Positions 1 to 8,963 of a DNA stretch of 56,890 bases are shown piece by piece. The stretch comes from Achromobacter sp. UMC71. Lineage in GTDB: Bacteria > Pseudomonadota > Gammaproteobacteria > Burkholderiales > Burkholderiaceae_B. The stretch spans positions 1-56,890 of the forward strand of contig NZ_LZZT01000011.1 of the NCBI RefSeq assembly GCF_014170305.1, in the 5' to 3' direction. How positions within the stretch are numbered: position 1 is the stretch's first letter; every line of letters starts with the position of its first letter. The notes below the pieces were generated by a model. The model saw only the letters and a program-made list of their open reading frames with translations, had not been told where the DNA came from and made no database searches. A program made the translations under genes and the position numbers.

Positions 1-549
1 GCACCCGCCCCCGCCGCAAGCCCATCTACGCCCCTGGGCAACACGGCCCCGCCGGCGATTGCCCCCGCACCGGCAGGCGCCAATGCCTCGCCGGCCCCTG
101 CCGCGGTTCCCGCGTACCCCCACGCCCCCGCGGCAAACGTGCGGATCCAGGCCAAGGACGGCGATGAATCCACCGCCTTCCGGGCCCGGCTGGCTATGGA
201 CATGATCGCCGAATGGCGCACCCTGCCCGGGTGGCAATGGCTCACCGGGCTGGGCGCGGGGCAATTGAACCTGATCTGGCCCGGCAACAAGGCGCCCTGG
301 GCCTCGCCCCACTTTTTCTGGCTGGAAATGTTCTTCCATATCGGCCTGGCCTGGTTCGCCCTGCTCGGCTGGCTGGCGCTGCGGCTGGAATGGCTGGGCA
401 GGATCTGCCTCCTGGTTGCCGGCATCGCGGGCGTGGCGCCCAGTTCCATGGTCTATTTCCAGCCATTCTGGTTGTTCCTGGGGGTGCTGGCCGCCCAGAT
501 GCCGCTGAAACGTACCCAATTGCCCCCTGCCCAGGCGGGTGCACTCTGA
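1..549 (+). CDS. O-antigen ligase/polymerase-like membrane protein, C-terminal part (5' end outside window)
   Basis: Frame 1 is open from the first base and stops at 547-549, so the N-terminus lies upstream of the window. The visible part starts with about 45 residues very rich in Ala and Pro (1-135), then a soluble stretch. After that comes a Gly-rich turn (GLGAGQLNLIWPGNKAPW) followed by a PH motif and three hydrophobic segments. A glycine turn, a PH/PHN motif and a closing run of membrane helices are typical of the C-terminal half of Wzy/WaaL proteins (O-antigen ligase superfamily). These act in the inner membrane on undecaprenyl-linked glycans. The position just upstream of a WbpM-like gene matches an LPS locus; in Bordetella wlb loci a similar pair occurs. 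The Ala/Pro block would be a periplasmic loop. Whether it is a ligase or a polymerase cannot be told from this fragment. Confidence 0.6.
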   Translation, partial: APAPAASPSTPLGNTAPPAIAPAPAGANASPAPAAVPAYPHAPAANVRIQAKDGDESTAFRARLAMDMIAEWRTLPGWQWLTGLGAGQLNLIWPGNKAPWASPHFFWLEMFFHIGLAWFALLGWLALRLEWLGRICLLVAGIAGVAPSSMVYFQPFWLFLGVLAAQMPLKRTQLPPAQAGAL

Positions 550-647
550 TTTCGGGGCATGTAATTGCCTCGAGAATCAGCGACCCGAGCCAAGGCCTGT
601 AGAATTTCATACATATATAACAAGGCACACACCGTACCGACGCCCCC

Positions 648-2552
648 ATGATCCTTCCTCTTGCCATCCGGCGTCTTTTTGTAGATTTGCCCCGGCCTGC
701 CAAGCAGGCGCTCGCCGTCATGCTCGATGCGGCAATTCTGCTGATTTCGTTCTATCTGGCCTTGTGGTTGCGTTTCGAGCTTTTCTTTCTGAACACCTCG
801 TACGCCGCCCTGTCGCTGGCCGCCTGTGCGGGCGGAATTCTGGCCATGGCGGGATTCCGTGTCTACAACTACATCCTGCGCTACATGAATGAGCGGGTGA
901 TCCTGGGGATCACCGCGGGCGTCGCCGTCTCGGTCATGGTCGTTACCGCCGCCAACACCTTTCTCCAACTGGTCGGGCTATCGCGCGCGGTGCTGGTCAT
1001 CTACGGCTCGCTGGCCATTGCGGGCCTGGTCGGTACGCGGTGGGTCGCTCGACGCGTGCTATTTACTGACACCAAGGACGTCAGCGACCTGCGCATTCCC
1101 GTCGTCATCTATGGCGCGGGAGGCGCAGGTTCCCAACTGGCGACGGCGCTGCGCGCCGGCCCCCACTACAAGCCCATCGCCATGCTGGACGATGATCGGC
1201 GCAAACACGGCCTGATGGTTTCAGGCCTGCGTATCCACCCTCCCGGGCATCTGCCCAAGTTGGTGGAACGCTACTCGGTACGCCAGTTGCTCATCGCCAT
1301 GCCCACGGCTGGCCGGGCGCGCCTGCGCGAAATCGTCGAAACCGCGGAACAATACCGGCTGCGCATTCGGCTGGTGCCCAGCCTGCGCGAACTGGTCGAT
1401 TCAAACGGACTGCGGCTGCGCGACGTTCAGGTCGACGATTTGCTGGGCCGCGACCCGGTCGCCCCCGTCCCGGAACTGCTTGGCCGCTGCGTCACGGGCC
1501 GCAATGTGATGGTGACCGGTGCGGGGGGGTCTATCGGTTCCGAACTGTGCCGCCAGATCATCGCGCTGGACCCGAAGCGGCTGGTTCTGTTCGAGATGTC
1601 CGAGCCCGCCCTGTACGCGATCGAACAAGAACTGATCCAACTCATCGGGAAACGCCCCATAGAACTGCACGCGACCCTCGGATCGGTCCGTGACCATGCG
1701 CATACCCTGAGCCGTATCCGGCAGTACGGCATCCAGACCATCTACCATGCGGCGGCCTACAAGCATGTGCCCATGGTCGAACAGAATATCGCGGAAGGGG
1801 TGGCAACCAATGCGCTGGGCACATTGTCGCTGGCGCAAGCCGCCATCGCCGCGCAAGTCAGCGATTTCGTCCTGATCTCCACCGACAAGGCGGTTCGCCC
1901 CACCAATATCATGGGGGCCACCAAACGGCTGGCCGAACTGATTCTGCAATCGCTGTCGCAGCGTCAGGCGGTCACGCGCTTCTCGATGGTTCGGTTCGGC
2001 AATGTCCTGGGCAGCTCGGGTAGCGTCGTGCCTCTGTTCCACCGCCAAATCCTGGCTGGCGGACCGGTCACCTTGACGCACGCGGACATCACGCGCTACT
2101 TCATGACGATCCCGGAAGCCGCGCAGTTGGTGCTGCAGGCCGGCGCCATGGGTGAATCAGGTTCGGTCTTCGTGCTGGACATGGGCGAACCTGTCCGCAT
2201 CCGGGATCTCGCCGAGCGCATGATCCGGCTATGCGGCCTGACCATCCGCGACGAATCGGACCCGGATGGTGATATTGAACTGCGTGTGGTCGGTTTGCGG
2301 CCTGGCGAAAAGCTCTACGAAGAACTGCTCATCGGCGGCGACGTCAGATCCACACTGCACCCGCGAATCATGCAAGCGCGGGAAAGCGATCTGCCGTACG
2401 AAACCCTGATGGCCGGACTAGCCCGCCTCGAGCAAACCCTGGCCTCCTTCGACCGTGACCAGATGGTCCAGGCCATCGAAGCGCTCGTCGCCGAATACAA
2501 CCCGCAGGCTGCCGACAAACCCCGCTGCCAGCCTCTACCCGTAGCGCAATGA
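648..2552 (+). CDS. wbpM: Membrane-bound nucleotide-sugar 4,6-dehydratase (WbpM/PglF/WlbL family)
   Basis: Full-length 634-residue member of the large membrane-anchored SDR family that converts UDP-GlcNAc (or a close relative) to a 4-keto-6-deoxy sugar, the entry step to QuiNAc, FucNAc or bacillosamine. About four hydrophobic helices lie in residues 20-135. A first Rossmann-like domain begins at IYGAGGAG (154-161). The catalytic SDR domain begins at GAGGSIGSEL (291-300). The active-site region STDKAVRP (411-418) followed by M422-x3-K426 is the family signature, with Met where classical SDRs have Tyr. The start is an ATG 98 bp after the previous stop, in an AT-rich stretch around 605-620 that could hold the promoter. 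The stop overlaps the next ATG by 4 bp, so the two are translationally coupled. The sugar product is inferred from family and context only. Confidence 0.9.
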   Translation: MILPLAIRRLFVDLPRPAKQALAVMLDAAILLISFYLALWLRFELFFLNTSYAALSLAACAGGILAMAGFRVYNYILRYMNERVILGITAGVAVSVMVVTAANTFLQLVGLSRAVLVIYGSLAIAGLVGTRWVARRVLFTDTKDVSDLRIPVVIYGAGGAGSQLATALRAGPHYKPIAMLDDDRRKHGLMVSGLRIHPPGHLPKLVERYSVRQLLIAMPTAGRARLREIVETAEQYRLRIRLVPSLRELVDSNGLRLRDVQVDDLLGRDPVAPVPELLGRCVTGRNVMVTGAGGSIGSELCRQIIALDPKRLVLFEMSEPALYAIEQELIQLIGKRPIELHATLGSVRDHAHTLSRIRQYGIQTIYHAAAYKHVPMVEQNIAEGVATNALGTLSLAQAAIAAQVSDFVLISTDKAVRPTNIMGATKRLAELILQSLSQRQAVTRFSMVRFGNVLGSSGSVVPLFHRQILAGGPVTLTHADITRYFMTIPEAAQLVLQAGAMGESGSVFVLDMGEPVRIRDLAERMIRLCGLTIRDESDPDGDIELRVVGLRPGEKLYEELLIGGDVRSTLHPRIMQARESDLPYETLMAGLARLEQTLASFDRDQMVQAIEALVAEYNPQAADKPRCQPLPVAQ

Positions 2553-3676
2553 CGGCACGGATCGCGCATCTCACCACCGCCCATCCGCGCTTTGACGTCA
2601 GGATATTCCACAAGGAATGCCGTAGCCTGGCGCGGCAGGGCTACCAGGTCGATCTCTATGTCGCCGACGGCGGCGGCGACACTCGCCGCGATGATGTCTC
2701 CATCATCGACGTCGGGCCCTCTACCGGTCGCGTGAGCCGCATGCTGGGAAAGACCTGGGCAGTGTGGAACCGGGTGCGTAAAACAGATGCCCGGATCATC
2801 CATATCCATGACCCCGAGCTGCTGCCCGTTGCCCTGGCGCTCAAGTGCACGGGACGCGCCGTCATCTATGACGCCCACGAGGACCTGCCCCGGCAGATAT
2901 TGAGCAAGCCCTGGATCAAACCTTGGATCCGGCAGGCCATTGCCTGGCCGGTCGAGCGCGTGGAGAATTTCATCGCGCGCCGCTGCACGGTCGTTGTCTG
3001 CGCTACGCCGCACATCGCCCAGCGCTACGCTGCGCAGGGCGCCAACAGCATCGCCGTCAACAACTACCCCATCCCCGGTGAACTCGGCGACAGCGCTGAA
3101 CCGGATCGCCCTGCCACGCCCGCCCGCGGCGACAGGACAATCTGCTATATCGGCGGCATCGCCCGGATACGCGGTGCGGTCGAAATGATCCAGGCCCTTG
3201 AACACACCGATGCCCGTCTCATCCTGGCTGGCCCCATGGAAAGCGAGGCGCTGCACGCGTCGCTGCGGGCAATGCCCGGATGGAGCAAGGTCGACTACCG
3301 GGGCGTGCTGGATCGCCCGGGCATTCGGCAAGTACTGGCGGAATCGCAACTCGGGCTGGTGCTGCTGCACCCCATCCCCAACTATCTCGACGCCTTGCCG
3401 GTCAAGATGTTCGAATACATGGCGGCTGGCGTTCCCGTGCTGGCGTCGGACTTTCCGCTCTGGCGACAAATCCTTGATTCATCCGGCACCGGCCGCTGCG
3501 CGGACCCTTTGGATGCCACCTCGATCGCCCGCAGTATCAACGCCATGCTGGCCACGCCCGCCGACGAGCTGGAGCGCATTCGCGCGGCGTGCCGCCTTGC
3601 GGCTCGGACCACCTACAATTGGCGCAACGAAGAGGCAAAGCTCATCGACGCCTACGCAAAGATCGCGACGCCCTAA
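2549..3676 (+). CDS. Glycosyltransferase, GT4-type
   Basis: This 375-residue protein has the two-domain GT-B look. The N-terminal part begins RIAHLTTAHPRFDVRIF with an HxxHPRFD-like opening seen in many GT4 enzymes, and DAHEDLPRQ (about 110-118) follows strand 4. The C-terminal nucleotide-binding half starts near ICYIGGIARIRG and contains an EYMAAGVPVLAS-type E-x7-E region typical of retaining GT4 enzymes. It is predicted to be cytoplasmic or membrane-peripheral and to add one sugar to a lipid-linked O-unit; donor and acceptor are unknown. It overlaps the dehydratase gene by 4 bp and is followed after 21 bp by the amidotransferase gene, forming a three-gene plus-strand operon. Confidence 0.82.
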   Translation: MTARIAHLTTAHPRFDVRIFHKECRSLARQGYQVDLYVADGGGDTRRDDVSIIDVGPSTGRVSRMLGKTWAVWNRVRKTDARIIHIHDPELLPVALALKCTGRAVIYDAHEDLPRQILSKPWIKPWIRQAIAWPVERVENFIARRCTVVVCATPHIAQRYAAQGANSIAVNNYPIPGELGDSAEPDRPATPARGDRTICYIGGIARIRGAVEMIQALEHTDARLILAGPMESEALHASLRAMPGWSKVDYRGVLDRPGIRQVLAESQLGLVLLHPIPNYLDALPVKMFEYMAAGVPVLASDFPLWRQILDSSGTGRCADPLDATSIARSINAMLATPADELERIRAACRLAARTTYNWRNEEAKLIDAYAKIATP

Positions 3677-3697
3677 CCATTCAGGACAGAACTATCC

Positions 3698-5593
3698 ATG
3701 TGCGGCATTCTTGGCGGGTGGTGGGCCTCTCCTCCGGATAATCTGACGACCCAGTTGGCGCAGGGCCTGGCGCAATTGCGCCATCGAGGCCCCAACGACC
3801 AGGGCAGCGAAATCTGCGCCGCCCCCGCCGGCAAAGTGGCCCTTGGGCAAACCAGGCTGTCGATCATTGATCTTTCCACAGGCGGACATCAACCGATGTC
3901 CAGCCACGACGGCGCCCTGACGGTCGTCTTCAACGGCGAGATCTACAACTACCGCGAACTGCGCACCGAGTTGAAGTCGCTGGGTCACCGCTTCTCCTCG
4001 GACAGCGACACCGAAGTTCTGCTCGCCGCCTGGTATCAATGGGGCAGCGCCGCGCTGCGGCGCTTCGTGGGGATGTTCGCATTCGCCATGCTCGACCACC
4101 GCGCCCATACCCTCACGCTGGCGCGAGACGCCTTCGGCATCAAGCCGCTTTATTACCGGCCCACTGCGGGCTCGACAGCCTTCGCCTCCGAACTACGCGC
4201 CCTCATGGCGCTGGACGGGCAAGCCGCCCAGCTGGACTCCCAGGCCGCCTATGACTATCTGGTCCACGGGCACTACGACCACACCGAACGCAGTTTCGTC
4301 AAAGGCGTGCTCAGCTTGCCGCCGGCGCATTTCCTGACCTTGTCCACGCGCACCGGGCAGGCCAGCGCGCCGGTGCGCTGGTGGGCCCCGGAAATCACGG
4401 AGCGCAAGCCTGGCCTGTCCTACGCCGATGCAGCCGCCGAACTCCGCGAGCGCTTTCTCGATAGCATCCGGCTGCATTTGCGCAGCGATGTCACGCTAGG
4501 CGCGGCCCTGTCCGGCGGGCTCGATTCGTCCGCCATTGTCTGCGCCATGCGGCACGTCGAACCGGACCTGCCCTTGCGCACGTTCAGCTTCATCTCCCAG
4601 TCGAAAACCCGCTCTGAAGAACAGTGGGTCGACATCGTCAACGCCGAATCCCGGGCCATCGAACACAAAGTACGCGTCACGGCCGCCGAACTGGCCGGCG
4701 ATATCGACGACCTGATCCGCGCCCAGGGCGAGCCCTTCGGCAGCACCAGCATCTACGCGCAGTACCGGGTATTCAAGGCGGCCAGGGCTGCCGACGTCAC
4801 GGTCATGCTGGAAGGGCAAGGCGCGGATGAGTTGCTGGCCGGCTACAACGGCTATCCCGGGCAACGGCTGGTCAGTCTGCTGGAACGCGGGCGCTTGCCT
4901 ACGGCCGTCATGCATCTGCTGGGCCAGCGCAATTGGCCTGGCCGCAGCATCAAGTCAACCCTCCAGGAGGCAGTGGGTATCGCGGCAAACGATCGCCTCT
5001 ATCAGCGCCTGCGGGCCATGTCAGGTCGGGACCCCCGGCCCGCATGGCTGAATGCCGACATGCTGGAGGGCGCTGGCGTACGGCTGGAATATCCGCGCGC
5101 GGTCTGGCCGGGAAATGCCCGGGGCCGCCGCGCGGTCGCCGAAATGGCGGTATCACTGAGCCAGCGCGGGCTCGGCTGGCTGTTGCGCCACGGCGATCGC
5201 AATTCGATGCGCTTCTCCATCGAAAGCCGGGTTCCGTTCCTCACGCCGGACATTGCCGATTTCCTGATGGGCCTGCCCGAACATTATCTCGTGTCGGTGC
5301 AAGGCGAGACCAAGCGCATCTTCCGTACCGCCATGCAGGGCATTGTGCCGCCGGCCATTCTCAATCGCAAAGACAAGATCGGCTTCGAAACCCCCGAACT
5401 CGAATGGCTGCGCGAACTGGCGCCGCAGGTACGGCAATGGCTGGCGCCAGGTCAAGGCGCGGGGCTTCTGGACAATGCCCGGATCTTGCAGCACTTCGAC
5501 GACGTCATGGCAGGGAGGCGGCCGTTCAGTTGGCAGATCTGGCGCTGGATCAATTTTCAGCGCTGGGCGCAGCTCAACGGCGTCAAGGGCTGA
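3698..5593 (+). CDS. Asparagine synthase (glutamine-hydrolysing)-like amidotransferase 1
   Basis: The 631-residue protein has an N-terminal class II glutaminase domain starting MCGILGG, so Cys2 becomes the catalytic N-terminal residue, with RHRGPND and an NGEIYNYREL-type motif following. The C-terminal synthetase domain carries the PP-loop SGGLDSS at 272-278. The family makes asparagine from aspartate, ATP and glutamine. Inside O-antigen loci such genes are commonly credited with amidating uronic acids to uronamides. Because a second, divergent copy sits at 22656-24533 and the neighbours are all glycan genes, sugar amidation is the more likely job. The last 11 bp overlap the convergent glycosyltransferase gene. 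The biochemical role is inferred; the family assignment is clear. Confidence 0.88.
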   Translation: MCGILGGWWASPPDNLTTQLAQGLAQLRHRGPNDQGSEICAAPAGKVALGQTRLSIIDLSTGGHQPMSSHDGALTVVFNGEIYNYRELRTELKSLGHRFSSDSDTEVLLAAWYQWGSAALRRFVGMFAFAMLDHRAHTLTLARDAFGIKPLYYRPTAGSTAFASELRALMALDGQAAQLDSQAAYDYLVHGHYDHTERSFVKGVLSLPPAHFLTLSTRTGQASAPVRWWAPEITERKPGLSYADAAAELRERFLDSIRLHLRSDVTLGAALSGGLDSSAIVCAMRHVEPDLPLRTFSFISQSKTRSEEQWVDIVNAESRAIEHKVRVTAAELAGDIDDLIRAQGEPFGSTSIYAQYRVFKAARAADVTVMLEGQGADELLAGYNGYPGQRLVSLLERGRLPTAVMHLLGQRNWPGRSIKSTLQEAVGIAANDRLYQRLRAMSGRDPRPAWLNADMLEGAGVRLEYPRAVWPGNARGRRAVAEMAVSLSQRGLGWLLRHGDRNSMRFSIESRVPFLTPDIADFLMGLPEHYLVSVQGETKRIFRTAMQGIVPPAILNRKDKIGFETPELEWLRELAPQVRQWLAPGQGAGLLDNARILQHFDDVMAGRRPFSWQIWRWINFQRWAQLNGVKG

Positions 5594-6740
5594 GGCGCCG
5601 GCGCGCAAGCGCCTCTTCATAATCCGCCCGGGTCTTGCGGGCAATGGCATGCGGATCATGCCACCGCTCGACATACGCCCGGCTGCGCCGCGCCCAGGCC
5701 ACAAGTTCTGGCCGTGGCATGCCAAGCACCTGTTCCAGCGCCTGCTCGACCGTCGCTTCGGTCACCTGCAGCACCGGCAGCTCGCGCGCCATTTCCACGG
5801 GCAGCAACGGCAGGTCCTCTTGCCGTATATAGGAAAGCACGGGCTTGCCCAATGCCATCAACTCCACGGCCAACCCGCCATACCATCCCGCGAACAGCTG
5901 GTCGATCAGCACGTCCGCGCGCTCGTACTGCTGACGCGCCTGCGCATGGCTCATGCCCTCGACGAGAATAAGCTCGAACTCGAAACCGCGTCTACGCAGG
6001 CGATCCAGCGCCTTGAGAATGTGGTCCGTGCCCTTTACCTGGCGATTGCTCGGCGCATGAGCGATACGCAGCGGCCGGCTTTCCTCTTGCGCATATACCG
6101 GTGTCCATTCGTCCAGGAAGATGTGCGAATACGGGACGAATTCGGCTCGGGCGGGTAATACCCGCAACAGATCCGGATTGACGGAATAGATCCGGTCGCA
6201 GTATTTGTCCAACCGCTGAATCTGGCGCCGCTTGAAAGCATCGCTGGCCGCGTTGTAGTAGTCGGCGCCGACTTGCCTGGCGATACAGATGGGGAAATGC
6301 GCCAAGGAGTAGTCCCCCTGACGCGCATCATCACCCTGGTAGGTCACGAACATGGGCACGCCACGCCGCCGCGCGCGGGTCAGCTCAAGCCCCTGCAGCA
6401 GCCACAGGTAGGCGGCCCGCACGGGGTACACCAGACGCTTGAACAAGCCCGATCCCGGACTGGCCGACCACGCATGCGGCCGCGCCAGCGTCGTCCCGAA
6501 ATTGAAGTGCAGCACGTCATAGCGCGGCACATCGCGCCACAGAGCGCTCCAGCGCCGCCATTCCCTGCGCAATGGCCCCGCCGCATCCGGGTTGATCACG
6601 ATGTCCACGGGATACTGCAGATAATTCTGCTCCGTGGTCAAGGTATCGCTGCTGACGCCCTCTTGACGCAGGGCGGCGCTCAACCCTTGAGGGTTGCCGC
6701 CGACCGATGTCGGCAAATGCAGAACGCGGTATGGCTCCAT
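5583..6740 (-). CDS. Glycosyltransferase, GT4-like
   Basis: The predicted product of about 385 residues has the GT-B layout with a C-terminal half containing RIAHAPSNRQVKGTDHIL, the HxPSN-x-KGT signature common in capsule and LPS GT4 enzymes, then a DVLIDQLFAGWYGG-type loop and an ELMALGKPVLSY segment that places the conserved acidic residue. I chose the ATG at 6738-6740, one base after the upstream gene's TGA. An alternative ATG at 6759-6761 would add seven residues and overlap that gene by 20 bp. It has a poor AAGGA two bases away. The gene overlaps the convergent amidotransferase by 11 bp. It is similar in its C-terminal half to the neighbouring 6742-8013 gene, so the two may be ancient duplicates. 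Confidence 0.75.
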   Translation of the reverse strand: MEPYRVLHLPTSVGGNPQGLSAALRQEGVSSDTLTTEQNYLQYPVDIVINPDAAGPLRREWRRWSALWRDVPRYDVLHFNFGTTLARPHAWSASPGSGLFKRLVYPVRAAYLWLLQGLELTRARRRGVPMFVTYQGDDARQGDYSLAHFPICIARQVGADYYNAASDAFKRRQIQRLDKYCDRIYSVNPDLLRVLPARAEFVPYSHIFLDEWTPVYAQEESRPLRIAHAPSNRQVKGTDHILKALDRLRRRGFEFELILVEGMSHAQARQQYERADVLIDQLFAGWYGGLAVELMALGKPVLSYIRQEDLPLLPVEMARELPVLQVTEATVEQALEQVLGMPRPELVAWARRSRAYVERWHDPHAIARKTRADYEEALARRRLSP

Positions 6741-6741
6741 T

Positions 6742-8013
6742 TCAGGGCGCCATGTTTTCATCGTCCTTGGCCAGCTCGAGCAAGGGATGGTAGAAATTGA
6801 TCAGGTCTACCGGCTTGCCCAGCCACACCCGATCCAGAATGGCCGAAAACATATCCGCGCTGGCATCAAAGGAATGCCGCTTTTCGACAAAAGCGCGTGA
6901 TCGTGCCGAAATTTGCGGCCACTCGTCGCGCCGCTCGATCAAGTCCCGCAGCACATTTTCAATGGTTCGCTGCCCCGCGGACACGATCGGGCATTCATCC
7001 AGATAGGAATAGGTCCGGAACAAATCCGTGGCCGGCAGCCCATCGACGGGGCTGACCACGACGCGCCCCAACGCCAATCCTTCGAGCGCGGCCAATGCAT
7101 ACCCCATGACCAATTGGTCGACGTAGATATCGGCACGTCCGATACGCTCAAGCGCTTCGTGATTCGGTACCCGCTCGATCAGGTCCAGATGGATGTCCAG
7201 GCCTTCCGCGCGCAACGCCTGCACCGCGCGTACCAGGAACTCGGTGCCCTTCACGCCACGGTGATTCGCTGCGTGCGCAATACGTATGGGGCCGCTGGTG
7301 GCGGGAGGCGTGAATGGACGGATGCGAGCCGTATCGACCGGATAACACGTCAACGGCAAGATGTCCCACCGAGGCAAGCTCGTGAAATGCACCAGGCAAC
7401 CGACGACGATATCGGCGTCATGCGTCATGCGGCGAATGCGCCGCTGCACGCGGGCGGCATGGTTGCCCATCGCGGGATAGCTCATCATCAACCCGTGGCG
7501 CCACAAGGGATCACTCATCTGGTCATAGACGAACGCATCACTGCCGTAGGGCATGACGACGATCTTCTTACCCGCCATGCGCAGCAGCTTCAGCTCCCAC
7601 GACGCGAGCAACGTATCGCGCAACACCCCGCCATCGAAATACATGAAGAACACGTCATAGCGCGACAGCGAATAGCCAAAAAACCGATACGCCATCCACC
7701 GCGAGCACAGGTAATCCGCGAGCTTGCCCCGCGATACCGCCGGGAACAGCAAATGATCGAAATCCTCCCGGCTGTTGATCGCATACAACTCCGTCACCGC
7801 GGTTTCGCTCACGTAGCCACGCTCGGCCATTGCACGCGCCATATAGGCCAGTGATTTGATCGGCGTGGACTGCCAGATCAGGCGCGGCCGCTCAGCGGCG
7901 CGATGCGGGGAAAGCGCATGACGCACGTAGCCAGCCACCACGAAGGGCAGCCCGGCAATCAGGACGAGAATGCCCAGCAGTATCGTGAGCAAACGTTTGA
8001 GCAAAACGGACAT
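6742..8013 (-). CDS. Glycosyltransferase-like protein with N-terminal membrane anchor
   Basis: This 423-residue protein starts with a strongly hydrophobic segment (about residues 5-30) preceded by a Lys/Arg pair, so it is probably anchored in the inner membrane with its bulk in the cytoplasm. The middle is not recognisable to me. The C-terminal half carries RIAHAANHRGVKGTEFL, then DIYVDQLVMGYALAALEGLALG, which parallel the HxPSN-x-KGT and E-x7-E regions of GT4 enzymes and match the downstream gene at the same places. The HxAN variant in place of HxPSN is unusual. Donor and acceptor are unknown. It is separated by one base from the downstream glycosyltransferase and by 29 bp from the upstream epimerase gene. 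Confidence 0.65.
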   Translation of the reverse strand: MSVLLKRLLTILLGILVLIAGLPFVVAGYVRHALSPHRAAERPRLIWQSTPIKSLAYMARAMAERGYVSETAVTELYAINSREDFDHLLFPAVSRGKLADYLCSRWMAYRFFGYSLSRYDVFFMYFDGGVLRDTLLASWELKLLRMAGKKIVVMPYGSDAFVYDQMSDPLWRHGLMMSYPAMGNHAARVQRRIRRMTHDADIVVGCLVHFTSLPRWDILPLTCYPVDTARIRPFTPPATSGPIRIAHAANHRGVKGTEFLVRAVQALRAEGLDIHLDLIERVPNHEALERIGRADIYVDQLVMGYALAALEGLALGRVVVSPVDGLPATDLFRTYSYLDECPIVSAGQRTIENVLRDLIERRDEWPQISARSRAFVEKRHSFDASADMFSAILDRVWLGKPVDLINFYHPLLELAKDDENMAP

Positions 8014-8042
8014 CCCGGGTTCTTTCCTTGTCGTCCGGTGGC

Positions 8043-8963
8043 CTAGGCCTGACTGAAGAAGCGAGCTCCTTCGTCAAATGATCTGAATCGGAAATCCGGC
8101 ATGAGACCCGCAAGAACCGTGGTGGGCGGCACGATCGTCAATTGTCCGGCTTTGCCGGTCCGGGCGAATACCGGCTCACGGCCGATGATGCGGCCAATAG
8201 CCTCGGCCACATCCCGAATGCTCAGGGCTTCGGGCGTAGCGACGTTGACCGCGCCTTGCCAGCCCGTCAGCGCCGCGGTGCGCAACACCGCCACCACGTC
8301 GTCGATATGCGTGGGCGTGAACACCATGCCGCCCTCTTCGCCATCCAGCATTACCTGCTCGCCGGACTGCACGCGCTGGAACAAATTGGGGACCAGGCGG
8401 CCGGTCTGCTGCGGGCCATACGGAAAGAAGAATCGCAATGCGCAGACATTGAACAGCTTGGAATATGACTGAGCCAACAACTCCGCAGCCAGCTTGGTGC
8501 GCGCATAGTGACTCTCCGGCGCTTGCGCCGCGGCTTCATCCATCGGGTTGGCATAGGGCTCGTAAACGCTGCCCGTGGACGCCAAGACGAAACTCTTCAC
8601 GCCGGCCTTGGCCGCGTAGTCCAGCAGCACTGCCGTGCTCGCCACGTTGACCTGGAACATGTCCATCGCCGAACCGGGAAAATCGCGGTAACCGTCAGAT
8701 TGGGCGAGATGGATGATCTGATCCACGCCATCGGGCGGAAGCGCCGCCGCCAGATCGACAGGCGCGCCCAGATCGGCACGCACGCTGTGGACACCCAGAC
8801 GCGAGAATTCCGGTACTTCCCGGCGGCCCAGCGCCAATACGTCGTGTTCGGCGGCGAGCTGCTGGATCAGATGGCGGCCAACAAAGCCGGTCGCGCCCGT
8901 CACAAGTATCCGCTGTCGAGAGAAAGACCCGTTGGAGTCGAGTGATTGCATGGTTGTCGTCAT
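8043..8963 (-). CDS. NAD(P)-dependent nucleotide-sugar epimerase/dehydratase (extended SDR)
   Basis: The protein of 306 residues has an N-terminal nucleotide-binding motif VTGATGFVG (about 20-28) and the SDR catalytic set: Ser in a LASTGSVYEP segment and YARTK (Y-x3-K). Such enzymes epimerise, dehydrate or reduce the sugar part of nucleotide sugars. The start is the ATG at 8961-8963, whose A is the last base of the upstream gene's TGA. Upstream in-frame sequence lies inside that gene and shows no SDR features. A second ATG four codons in is also possible. The exact reaction cannot be told; the O-antigen context suggests a UDP-sugar substrate. Confidence 0.8.
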   Translation of the reverse strand: MTTTMQSLDSNGSFSRQRILVTGATGFVGRHLIQQLAAEHDVLALGRREVPEFSRLGVHSVRADLGAPVDLAAALPPDGVDQIIHLAQSDGYRDFPGSAMDMFQVNVASTAVLLDYAAKAGVKSFVLASTGSVYEPYANPMDEAAAQAPESHYARTKLAAELLAQSYSKLFNVCALRFFFPYGPQQTGRLVPNLFQRVQSGEQVMLDGEEGGMVFTPTHIDDVVAVLRTAALTGWQGAVNVATPEALSIRDVAEAIGRIIGREPVFARTGKAGQLTIVPPTTVLAGLMPDFRFRSFDEGARFFSQA

